NCBI GenBank assembly: GCA_903827955.1
Contig: CAIKKJ010000200.1
Span: 1 to 54,880, forward strand
Direction: 5' to 3'
DNA: 54,880 nt
Source: an uncultured Verrucomicrobia subdivision 3 bacterium
GTDB taxonomy: Bacteria; Verrucomicrobiota; Verrucomicrobiia; Limisphaerales; UBA11358
In this document: positions 32,986-42,400 of the stretch, piece after piece
Layout of the letters: every line of letters begins with the position of its first letter
Position numbering within the stretch: the first letter of the stretch is position 1
Translations under genes and position numbers: made by a program
Notes under the pieces: generated by a model
Databases searched by the model: none
What the model saw: the letters and a program-made list of their open reading frames with translations, nothing else
Told to the model about the DNA's origin: nothing

Positions 32986-35088
32986 TTAGCCCGACCATTT
33001 CGCGCCCTTGGGCGGCAGGTAGGTGAATTTTCCCGCCATGCCGGACTGGACGCGCGCCTTGCGGCTCGTGTTGCCGACCGACGATGGTTTCACCAGATAG
33101 CGTTCGAGGTGCTGGCCGAACGCTTGCAGCACGTCGTCCGGCACGCCCTTGTCGTATTCAGCCTGCGCCAACCCATCCACCAGCCGCCGGATGGCGGCGC
33201 GGATGGCCCGCGCCTGTTTCTGCTCGCTCGCTTCCGTGCCGCGTGCGTGTTTCTTGGCCCACGCATCAATCTTTGCCAGTTCGCTCGTCGCTTCGTTTTT
33301 CTCTACGTCGGTCGCCTCGTCGTCATCCAGAACCGCTTGAAATTCCTGCCGCGATTTTTTCATCGCGGCCAGCGTGTCTTTGTCATCCGCCGACAGATTG
33401 CGCTGGCCTTCGATGACCGCATCACCCATCGCTTTTGCCGCCAGTTCCGAGGCATGAATGGGGTCCGGTGGCGGATTCTTGAGCAGATAGGCGGTGTAGT
33501 GCAGTCCTTTTTCATCGGCCAGAAAACGGGTTTCACCCTGAAACACCAACTGCCAACCCCGATGCTCTTTCCGCAGCAGGTTCCCGTTCACCGCCGCGAC
33601 GGGCACGATTTTTTCCACGACTTTCGTCACCGCCGGCAACGACGCCGGGGACTGCGATTCAATCACCGTGCGCAGCAGCGAATCCGGCGGCAGTGTCCGT
33701 TCCATGATGGCTTGCGAGTTTCGCTGGATCATGATTTGCAGCGCGTCGGTGACTTCTTTCGCGTGCCGCTTGTGCATCGCTAAAATCCGTTCCGCCACGT
33801 TGGCCGGTTTCCCCTCGACATAGCGCAGCACCCGCATCACTTCGGGATTGTTCGTGACGAACTCCGCCACGTCCGTCAGTGCCTTGCACTGGATGGCTTT
33901 TTCCAGATAGGCCGCACCCATGATTTTGTCCTCGTCCTTCGGGCGCGATTCTGTGAACACGTCCAGCCCGTATTGTCCAATCGGGTCATATTGATCCGCC
34001 TTCGCGGCGATGACTCCAAACCGCCGGTCAATGCACTGCGAACACACGCCGCAATGTGTGTGTGCGTTCGTGGTTTCCCAGGTGTGCGCGCAGCTCCGCG
34101 AGGGCGCAATCAGTTCGCCGCAGTTGTGGTCCAGAATCTTTTTCACCACTTCGCCTTTGGTGAGCCACAGGAACGGATTTTCCACCGTGAACTTTTCTTC
34201 GGCCAGCAGCGTCAGCAATTCCTGCAATCCGGCCAGCACGCGCGGATGCGTCGTGCGCGTCGCGCGCCCGCCCACCACTTGCGCGCACACCGGCAGGTTA
34301 AGGCTCACCACGCCGTTTTCGTAAAAGCACAGTTTGCGGAGTCCCAGCATCATGGCCACCGTCGCGCCCAGCGCGGCATACAGGAACGACCGCGCCCGCT
34401 GCGTGTATTCCTTGCCCAGCTCTTTTTCCTTGTTGATCTCCACGCGCAGTTGCACCGGCTTGATGTCCCCGGCCTTGTCCAGCAGCCCGCGCATCAGCTC
34501 GTCATATTTCCGTTTGAATTTCGGCGTGGATTGGTGATTCACCAGCGCCACTTTTTTCTTTTGGCCGATGATTTCCTCGATGGCTCCCGCCAGCGAGTCC
34601 AGCCCGCCGGAAAACATCATCACTTGTTCTGGCTTCTGGCGCGGCGCGGTGCCGGTGTCGAAATCGAAATAATTTTGCAGCGGCGGCGCGTCCGTCGCCG
34701 CCATGAAGGTGAACTCGTAAAAATCGTCCGACAGAAACCCCAGCGTGTCTTGCAGGACTTTTTTTAACTGCGCTTGGTTCCACATCGCCGGCTTGCGCAC
34801 GGGAATGTGAAAGTGCAGCCGTCGCCGCCAGTTCGCGCCCAGCGTTTCTACGTCATACGCCCCGCGTCGGAACGCCTGGTCGCCGCAATAGACATACGTC
34901 GCGATTTCCAGCAGGTCATGAAACTGCGGCGGGATGCTCTTGAATAGCTGCTCGTGCAGATCTTCGATCTTCAGCCGCACGTTGCAATCCCTGCGGGTTT
35001 CCCACAGGTTCAGCGCCACGGTTTTCACGTCGCCGCCGCCGGTTGGCGCGGCCACGCCGCCACAAACGATATGATGTTCAGTTGCCAT
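32986..35088 (-). CDS. QueC-like (QatC-type) ATP-dependent synthetase with extra C-terminal domain
   Basis: The 700-residue protein has a PP-loop SGGLDS (160-165) and a Cys cluster SCAHTW...HCGVCSQC (about 332-352) as in 7-cyano-7-deazaguanine synthase QueC. It is three times longer than QueC and has a specific N-terminal region (1-150). Its C-terminal part (about 510-690) contains GWQLVFQGETRFLADEKGL, which resembles a winged-helix domain found in regulators. Long QueC relatives occur in Qat and type IV CBASS defence systems. The start overlaps the upstream gene by 11 bp, so both are translated together. Role inferred from context and family knowledge. Confidence 0.75.
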   Translation of the reverse strand: MATEHHIVCGGVAAPTGGGDVKTVALNLWETRRDCNVRLKIEDLHEQLFKSIPPQFHDLLEIATYVYCGDQAFRRGAYDVETLGANWRRRLHFHIPVRKPAMWNQAQLKKVLQDTLGFLSDDFYEFTFMAATDAPPLQNYFDFDTGTAPRQKPEQVMMFSGGLDSLAGAIEEIIGQKKKVALVNHQSTPKFKRKYDELMRGLLDKAGDIKPVQLRVEINKEKELGKEYTQRARSFLYAALGATVAMMLGLRKLCFYENGVVSLNLPVCAQVVGGRATRTTHPRVLAGLQELLTLLAEEKFTVENPFLWLTKGEVVKKILDHNCGELIAPSRSCAHTWETTNAHTHCGVCSQCIDRRFGVIAAKADQYDPIGQYGLDVFTESRPKDEDKIMGAAYLEKAIQCKALTDVAEFVTNNPEVMRVLRYVEGKPANVAERILAMHKRHAKEVTDALQIMIQRNSQAIMERTLPPDSLLRTVIESQSPASLPAVTKVVEKIVPVAAVNGNLLRKEHRGWQLVFQGETRFLADEKGLHYTAYLLKNPPPDPIHASELAAKAMGDAVIEGQRNLSADDKDTLAAMKKSRQEFQAVLDDDEATDVEKNEATSELAKIDAWAKKHARGTEASEQKQARAIRAAIRRLVDGLAQAEYDKGVPDDVLQAFGQHLERYLVKPSSVGNTSRKARVQSGMAGKFTYLPPKGAKWSG

Positions 35089-35866
35089 GTTTTCGTGCTC
35101 GTGCCGCCAGTTCCAGGGTCATTTTCCGAAACGCCACCCAGCCGAAGCCTTCGGCTTTTTCGCGGGTGATTTCGCCCGCGCCCAGCCAGCGTTGTTTGGA
35201 ATACCACTCCGCCGCGAAGACCTTGACGATTTCTGACGACTCCTGGCAGTGCGTTTTCATCGCCTGCGTGAACTGTCCCATTTGGTCGGTCGTCGCAAAC
35301 CGCTGGCCTTCGCCGAGGTGCGTCCCCAGCGTGCGCGTCAAGTAGGTGTCCAACAGCCCGTTCGTCAGGCTGCCCACGAAGTTTTGGAAAAATTTCCCGA
35401 AGTTCCCCGGCTGTTTCAGTTTTTTGAGCGCCGCCGACACATCATCGCGGGACGGTTCAAACAGCGACGGCAGATTTTGTTTCAGCAGTTCGGTGACCGA
35501 TCCCACCAGCGCCCGTTGCGCCACTTCGGCAAAATCGGAGCGGCCATTCGTGGCGTCCACCCGTTTGTCAAATTCCTCGCCGATGGTCATGACCACGTCC
35601 ACCAGCGAAGTGTTTTCGGAAATCGTCAAACCTGCCGCCGCCAGTTCCGCCGCCGGGTTTGGACGACTCCCCGCCAGCGACAGTTGCATGAGCAGGCGCA
35701 TCGCCTCCCGAAATCCCGCGTCGTCACGCACCCGCGCAAAGGTCTTGCCCGCCGCCACCAGCACCGCGTCGGCCACCGCCGCCTCGTTCGCGCCGTTCGC
35801 CACAAGCGACACCACACCCTGCCACTGTTTCGTGGCTGGCAGCGTGCCGATTCTGCTGTGTCCCAT
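35078..35866 (-). CDS. QatB-like partner protein of the QueC-like enzyme
   Basis: The 262-residue protein starts MGHSRIGTLP; the ATG at 35866 is the first in frame, so removal of Met would expose Gly. The rest is helical (for example DDVSAALKKLKQPGNFGKFFQNFVG, about 150-175). In Qat systems a small protein precedes the QueC-like enzyme, and work on related systems points to modification of an exposed N-terminal Gly by QueC-like enzymes. I infer a similar pair here; sequence similarity to QatB itself is not proven by eye. QatA- and QatD-like genes are absent next to it. Confidence 0.6.
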   Translation of the reverse strand: MGHSRIGTLPATKQWQGVVSLVANGANEAAVADAVLVAAGKTFARVRDDAGFREAMRLLMQLSLAGSRPNPAAELAAAGLTISENTSLVDVVMTIGEEFDKRVDATNGRSDFAEVAQRALVGSVTELLKQNLPSLFEPSRDDVSAALKKLKQPGNFGKFFQNFVGSLTNGLLDTYLTRTLGTHLGEGQRFATTDQMGQFTQAMKTHCQESSEIVKVFAAEWYSKQRWLGAGEITREKAEGFGWVAFRKMTLELAARARKHGN

Positions 35867-36162
35867 ATCGCGTTAAAGTTTGTGATGATCACGGCGGCCT
35901 GAAACCACGCGCGAGCCTTTGGCGAATTTCGCATATCCTGCCCAGAAACCGTTGCTTTTACAAGATTTCTGCCGCTCGCTCGGGAAAATGTCTCCTTGGT
36001 CGGACAGTATTTGTCTCACCGGCGGTGTCATGCTCGCGACCTGAAATGAAAAAATCTTCCTGCGCACCGGCTTTGCTCCGCGTTCCTACCCGAAACTTCG
36101 TGCGTTCAAACTTGAAGCCGCATTGACGCACCCGCGATTCCCAAGCAAACTGCCACCCAACA
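35867..36162. other. divergent intergenic region between two defence operons
   Basis: About 300 bp separate the QatB-like gene (leftward) from the helicase gene (rightward). No gene is seen. The space must hold two promoters and could let one regulator control both operons, but no clear operator is visible. Confidence 0.5.
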
Positions 36163-39100
36163 ATGTCCAAACGGTTTTTCACCAACGAAGGCGAGAATAC
36201 GCTGCTGAAAAAGTTTGCCGGGGTGTTCGCACACAACCCCGACATTGAACGATTTGACGCGCTCGTCGGCTACCTTCGCGCGTCAGGTTATTTTGCGTTG
36301 CGCCCGCATCTGGAAAAAGTCCCGCTCATCCGTATCATCGTCGGCATTGACGTGGACGAACAGCTCGCCCGCCACCATCGCAAGGGGCTGCTCATGCTGG
36401 GCGACGCGGATAAAACCTTGGCCTTCGTCCGCGCCAAGCTCACCGAGGATGTGCAGGGCGCACCCTACCGGCGCGACATTGAGGAGGGCATCCGCCAGTT
36501 CGTCGCCGATGTCGCCTCCAAGCGTGTTGAAATCCGGGCGCACTCCACCAAAAAGCTTCACGCCAAGCTCTATATTTTTCTGCCGACTGGCTTTTGCGAA
36601 CACAAGCCCGGCGCAGTCATTACCGGCTCATCCAACCTCACCGCCGCCGGCTTGGGCGTCGAGGATGCCGCCACTAACTACGAGTTCAACGTCGTGATGC
36701 ACGATTACGACGAAGTCGTGTTTGCGAAAAATGAATTTGAAAAACTCTGGAGCGAGGGTGTTTCCGTTTTGCCCGAGGCGGTCAAGGGTGTCGTGCGCGA
36801 GAGTTATTTGCGGGAAGACCTTACGCCGTTTGAGCTTTACGTCAAATTCCTGATTGAATACTTCGGCCCGGCCATTGACTACGATCCCAATTCCGAGCGC
36901 GATTTGCCCAAGGGCGTCAAGTCTTTGAGCTATCAGGGCGACGCCGTGAACGACGGCTGGCTGAAATTGCAGAAGCACGGCGGTTTTTTTCTCGCGGACG
37001 TCGTGGGCTTGGGCAAGACCATCGTCGCCACGCGCATCGCCAAGAAATTTTATTATCACAACGGCTTTCCCAACCACCGTTCCCGCATCCTCATCATCAC
37101 GCCGCCCGCGTTGAAAGAGAATTGGGAAACGGAAATGGAACGGTTCGGCCTGGACGACGCCGTGAAGGTCTTGCACAACGGCAGCCTCCACAAGATTCGT
37201 GACCCGGAAAAATACGACCTCATCATCGTGGACGAGGCGCACAAGTTCCGCAATGACACCGCCGACGGTTACGACCTGCTTCAGAAATTGTGCAAGACTC
37301 GCACCAAGCAGCAGTTGCCCAGCGGCGAGTTCGCCCGCAAGAAAGTCATCCTGATTTCCGCCACACCGTTGAACAACCGGCCCGCCGACATCCGCAATCA
37401 GGTGTTGCTGTTTCAGGACGGCAAGGATTCCACCGTCATCGGCAACCTCCAGCATTTCTTCGCGCAGCGCATCAAGGAATACCAGGTCGCCACCAATCCG
37501 CTCAAGACGCCCGACCGCCAGGTCGCCCACGCCGCCGTCGCACGGATCTACGAACTCATCCGCGAACAGGTCGTGCAGCCGCTCACCGTGCGCCGCACCC
37601 GCACGGATTTGACCGAGGACAAGCGCTGGAATGCCGACCTCGTCGCGCAGGGCATCATTTTCCCCAAGGTGGAAAAACCGCGCCCGATTCTTTACCAGCT
37701 CGACACCGGTCTTGATGCGCTCTACGAACGCACCATCCGCCTGCTGGCGCTCCCGGACGGCGGCGGCGTGACTTACAACCGCTACCGCGCCATCGCATTT
37801 CTCTCTAATCCCGAACTGAAAAAGAAATACGAGCGTGCCGATCTTGTCGCCACGCAACTCGCCCGCATCATGAAGACGATGCTGGTGAAACGGCTCGACA
37901 GCAGTTTCGTCGCGTTCAAGAAAAGTCTCGGTCGTTTTCAGCAGGCGACGCAGGCCATGCTCACCATGTTCGAGCGCGGCACCATTTACATCGCGCCCAG
38001 CCTGCACGTCTCCGATTATATTCTCGAAGACCGTGAAGACGAGCTGATTGAAGCCATCGCTGCCGCCAGCGAAACCGATCCCACCATCACCGTTTGCACC
38101 ACCAAGGATTTTGCGCCGGAATTTCTCGTCGGCTTGCAGCACGACGGCAAGATTCTAAAGGAACTGGTGGACGCCTGGGAACAGGTTAAGACCGACCCCA
38201 AGCTGGATGAATTTCTCGCCTGCCTGCGCGGCGAAGGCGAACGCCCCAATCTGCTGGCGAAGCCGTTTAATGAAACCGGCAAGCTCGTCATTTTTTCGGA
38301 GGCGCGCGACACCACGCAGTATTTGACCGAACAACTCACCGCCGCCGGCTTCGGTCCGTTGCTGACCGTGGATTCCCACAACCGCAAGCATACCATGCCG
38401 GTCGTCCGCGCTAATTTCGATGCGAACGTCCCGATTGGCGACGCGGCCAATCGCAAAGATGAGTTCCACATTTTGATTTCCACGGAAGTTCTCGCCGAAG
38501 GCGTGAACCTCCACCGCGCCCACGTCATCGTGAACTACGATACACCGTGGAACTCGACGCGCCTCATGCAGCGCATCGGTCGCGTGAACCGCATCGGCAG
38601 CACCGCCAAGGCCGTCCACATTTTCAATTTCTATCCCACCACACAGGTGGATGACGACATTGATCTTCAACGCAAAGCGTTCCTGAAATTGCAGGCGTTC
38701 CACACCGCGCTCGGTGAGGACAGCCAGATTTATTCGCCCGATGAAGAGGTGGATAATTTTGGTTTGTTTGACCGCGCCATCGAAGAAGAGCGCGACGAAC
38801 GGCTCCGTTTCCTGTCCGAACTGCGCGATTTCAAGGACGCCAACGAGGACGATTTCCGTCGCATTCGCAACCTGCCGCTCCGCGCCCGCTGCGGTCGGAA
38901 TGACTCCGCGCAAAACGGCCAGACGCTCGCCTTCATCCGGGATGACCGGCGCGATGCGTTCTATCGCATCGCCGATGAACTTCACGAAATCGGCTTCGTC
39001 GAAATGGCTCGTGCCTTCCGTGCCGAAGTTTCCGAATCGGCGGCTCCGTTGCCGGACACGCACCACGAACAGGTGCTTGCCGCGCTGGAGGATTTCCGCA

Positions 39101-39480
39101 CCAAGCTCGCCGCCGACGCCGTGCGCGAACGGGCGGTGGACCACACCGCCGGCCCCAACGAGCAGAAGGCCATGCGTTTGCTCGCCGCTGCGCAGGGGAT
39201 GCCCAATGTCTCCGCCGCCGAACGGGCGTTGCTCGTCGCCGCGCAGCACGCCATCCGCGTCGCCAAGTTTCAGGATTTGTCGCGCAAGCTCAACGCGCTC
39301 CAGAAAGCCGTCGCCAAAAAACCCGTCACCACCGCCGCGCTGCTCGATAAAATGTTGGAGATCATCCGCACCTACCCGCTCGACGTGGCGGAATCCGATT
39401 CCGACGCCGCCGATGCGCCTGTCGTTGACCATAAATTTATCCCGCATATCATCTTGTCGGAATCTTTCACCACGAAATGA
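36163..39480 (+). CDS. PLD-like nuclease fused to SNF2-family helicase
   Basis: The 1105-residue protein begins with a phospholipase-D-like domain (about 1-200) with HAKLY (about 133) and ITGSSNLTAAGL (about 150-163). An SNF2 helicase follows: Walker A DVVGLGKTIVATRIA (about 277-291), DEAH box VDEAHKF (about 353), and a helicase-C region with LISTEVLAEGVNLHRA and QRIGRVNRIG (about 770-812). A long C-terminal part (about 850-1100) is helical. The PLD segment has one H-x-K, so nuclease activity may need dimerisation. It overlaps the methylase gene by ATGA. Similar helicase-methylase pairs belong to restriction-like and DISARM-like defence systems. Confidence 0.85.
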   Translation: MSKRFFTNEGENTLLKKFAGVFAHNPDIERFDALVGYLRASGYFALRPHLEKVPLIRIIVGIDVDEQLARHHRKGLLMLGDADKTLAFVRAKLTEDVQGAPYRRDIEEGIRQFVADVASKRVEIRAHSTKKLHAKLYIFLPTGFCEHKPGAVITGSSNLTAAGLGVEDAATNYEFNVVMHDYDEVVFAKNEFEKLWSEGVSVLPEAVKGVVRESYLREDLTPFELYVKFLIEYFGPAIDYDPNSERDLPKGVKSLSYQGDAVNDGWLKLQKHGGFFLADVVGLGKTIVATRIAKKFYYHNGFPNHRSRILIITPPALKENWETEMERFGLDDAVKVLHNGSLHKIRDPEKYDLIIVDEAHKFRNDTADGYDLLQKLCKTRTKQQLPSGEFARKKVILISATPLNNRPADIRNQVLLFQDGKDSTVIGNLQHFFAQRIKEYQVATNPLKTPDRQVAHAAVARIYELIREQVVQPLTVRRTRTDLTEDKRWNADLVAQGIIFPKVEKPRPILYQLDTGLDALYERTIRLLALPDGGGVTYNRYRAIAFLSNPELKKKYERADLVATQLARIMKTMLVKRLDSSFVAFKKSLGRFQQATQAMLTMFERGTIYIAPSLHVSDYILEDREDELIEAIAAASETDPTITVCTTKDFAPEFLVGLQHDGKILKELVDAWEQVKTDPKLDEFLACLRGEGERPNLLAKPFNETGKLVIFSEARDTTQYLTEQLTAAGFGPLLTVDSHNRKHTMPVVRANFDANVPIGDAANRKDEFHILISTEVLAEGVNLHRAHVIVNYDTPWNSTRLMQRIGRVNRIGSTAKAVHIFNFYPTTQVDDDIDLQRKAFLKLQAFHTALGEDSQIYSPDEEVDNFGLFDRAIEEERDERLRFLSELRDFKDANEDDFRRIRNLPLRARCGRNDSAQNGQTLAFIRDDRRDAFYRIADELHEIGFVEMARAFRAEVSESAAPLPDTHHEQVLAALEDFRTKLAADAVRERAVDHTAGPNEQKAMRLLAAAQGMPNVSAAERALLVAAQHAIRVAKFQDLSRKLNALQKAVAKKPVTTAALLDKMLEIIRTYPLDVAESDSDAADAPVVDHKFIPHIILSESFTTK

Positions 39481-42400
39481 ATTTAGCCGACTGCCAGGCC
39501 CAGTTTCAAAAAAAGTATAACCGGGAAAACTGGCACGCGCTGCTGCCGCAACTGCTTCCCGGCGTGGAGCTGTTTGCGTCGGCACAGGATTATCCGCTCA
39601 CCAACGACCGCGAGCGCACCATCGCCACCGCCCGCCGCCAGTTCGGCGCGGCCACGCTTGCCGATGGCAAACGCATCGCGTTTTACGAGATTGATGTCGC
39701 TGCCAAGGTGGACTTGCTCCGCAACCGCGTCGCCCTCCGCGAGATTGTCGCCCGTTGTATTGATGAAGTCAGCGCGCACGCCGTGCTCGCGTTCTTTGTC
39801 CATCCCGACAAATCCATTTACCGCCTCACCTACGCCGCCAAGGAAAGCCGGCTGAGCGACGACCTCAAAATCCACACCGAGCAGACCGCCACCCGCCGCT
39901 ACACCTATGTGCTGGGGCCGGGCGAAACCCGCCGCACTGCCGCGTTGCGGCTGGCCGCGCTTTCCGAGAAACGCGATGCCGCCACGCTGAAGGATGTCAC
40001 CGACGCGTTTTCCGTCGAGAAGATCAACCGCGAATTTTTTGACACCTACAAGGCGCACTACCAGAAATTTTGCGACCACCTGCTTGCCGGTGACGTGCCG
40101 GTCAAGGTGTTCAAGCTGCCCTTGCGCGGCCTGTCCGACGAGGCCCGCGACCACGCGCTCAAACCCGTGCGCGACTTTGTCAAAAAATTGTTGGGCCGCC
40201 TCGTCTTTCTCCATTTCCTCCAGAAAAAAGGCTGGCTCGGTTGTCCCGCCGGCGTGGCCAATTGGAAAAATGGCGATCCCGATTTTCTCCGCCAGCTCTA
40301 CGTCACCGCGACGGCTGCCGACCAGCAACGGTTTCATTCCCGCCGTCTCGTGCCGCTGTTTTTCGACACGCTCAACCGGCGGCGCAAGGATGACTTGTTC
40401 GCCATCACCGGCACGCGCGTGCCGTATCTAAACGGCGGTTTGTTCGAGCGCGACTTTGACGGCGTGGAGCAGATTGATTTTCCCGCCACCCTGTTCGCCG
40501 ACGTGCTCGATTTTTTTGGTCAGTATAATTTCACCATTGATGAGAACGATCCCGACGACCACGAAATCGGCATTGACCCGGAAATGCTCGGTCACATCTT
40601 TGAAAACTTGCTGGAGGACAACAAGGACAAGGGCGCGTTCTACACCCCCAAGGCTGTCGTCCAATACATGTGCCAGCAGAGCCTTATTCACGCGCTCGTC
40701 GGCCATTTTCCGAATGATCCCGCCGCCCGCGTCGAGATTGAAAAACTCATCCGCACCAAGGAACCCATTGATGCCCGTCAGGATTCCTGGCTCGCGTTGC
40801 ACGCCACGCAGTTGACCAAGATTCTCGACGACCTCCGCATTTGCGACCCCGCCATCGGCTCCGGCGCGTTCCCCATCGGCCTGCTTCAGGAGATTTACTG
40901 GACCAAGCTCGCCATCAATTCCGGCCTCGACCGCGCCAAGGCCAAGCGCAATATCATCCAGAATTGCATCTACGGTGTGGACATTGACGCCGGCGCGGTG
41001 GAGATCGCCCGGCTGCGCTTCTGGCTCGCGCTCATCGTTGAGGAAAAAAATCCCGTGCCGCTGCCTAACCTCGATTACAAGATCATGCAGGGCAATTCCC
41101 TGCTGGAAAGTTTCGAGGGCATTGACTTGGGCAATCTCACCGGCAAGCAAAGCCACACGGTTCAGTTGCTCGGCACCGAGCAGACCGAGCTGGGCCTCAA
41201 GGCCGTGTCCACCGAGTTGACGGTGGAGTTTGCCGAGGGCAAGCAGGCCGAGATCACCAGCCTCATCAGCGGCTACTTTGACCAGGACGACCCGGAGCTG
41301 AAACACAAGTTGCACGCCAAGATTGACGGCCTCGTGCTCGGCCACATTGAATACAATCTGGATTTGCACGAGGAACGGATTGAAGCCGCGCTGGACAACG
41401 CCCGCAAGGAACTCAAAAGCAAACAGGCGCGCGCGCGTGGCTACGAACCCACCAAGCGGGAGGCCGGTCGCCTTGCCGAACTGGAGGCGCAACTGGCCGA
41501 GGTGGACCGCAAGCGGGCGGCACTGGCGGCATTGCAGGAAAAACCGGAGCGCCCTTTTTTCCTCTGGCATCTATATTTCCAGAACGTGTTTGTTCGTGGC
41601 GGGTTCGACATCGTCGTCGCCAATCCACCTTACGTCCGGCACGAATCCATCAAGGAGCAAAAAGTCGCGTTGCAAGCTGAGCCTTACGAATGTTACGACG
41701 GCACAGCAGACTTGTTGGTTTATTTTTACGAGTGTGCGGTCAAAAAACTGCGCGCCGGAGGTGTGTTGACGTTCATCACCTCGAATAAATTTTACCGCGC
41801 CGGCTATGGTGAAAAACTGCGTGGTTATCTTGCCCGCGAATTGACCCTGCACCGGCTCATAGATTTTGGCGACGCGCCAGTGTTTGAAGCGATTGCCTAC
41901 GCCTCAATCCTAGAAGGCACCAAAACCGCACCGCCTGCCAATTCCGCCGCGCTGGCCTACACATGGGAACAGGGAATGCCACTCGATCGGATTGAATCCA
42001 TCGTTGCAACAAAAGGTCAGGCTATTTATCAAAGCGAGTTGAAGCCAGATGCTTGGCGGCTTGAATCGCCCGTTGTGTTGCGGCTGCTGGAAAAACTTCG
42101 CAAAGCAGGGAATCCGCTTGGTGAATATGTCAAAAAGCGATTCTATCGCGGTATTCTGACTGGCTTGAACGAAGCGTTTATCGTTGATCGCGCTACTCGT
42201 GACCAGCTCATCGCAGGAGACAAATCATCGGCAAAAGTTCTTAAACCTTTCCTGCGTGGTCGCGACGTAAAGCGTTGGCAGACGGAATTTGCGGAACAAT
42301 ATCTCATTAAGATCGAGTCTTCAGAAAACAAGAGTCATCCGTGGTCTGGAGAATCCGAAAAAGAAGCGGAGAAAATCTTCGCCAAAACTTTTCCTGCAAT

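Noticed and set aside
32986-35088. 7-deazaguanine DNA modification (Dpd-type) system
   Set aside because: Only a QueC-like gene is present. No TGT-like transglycosylase or other Dpd genes, and no queD or queE, are nearby.
36628-39585. Long minus-strand open frames opposite the helicase (504 and 476 codons)
   Set aside because: They are mirror frames of a real, motif-rich gene on the plus strand. Their composition is unnatural and they carry no domains.
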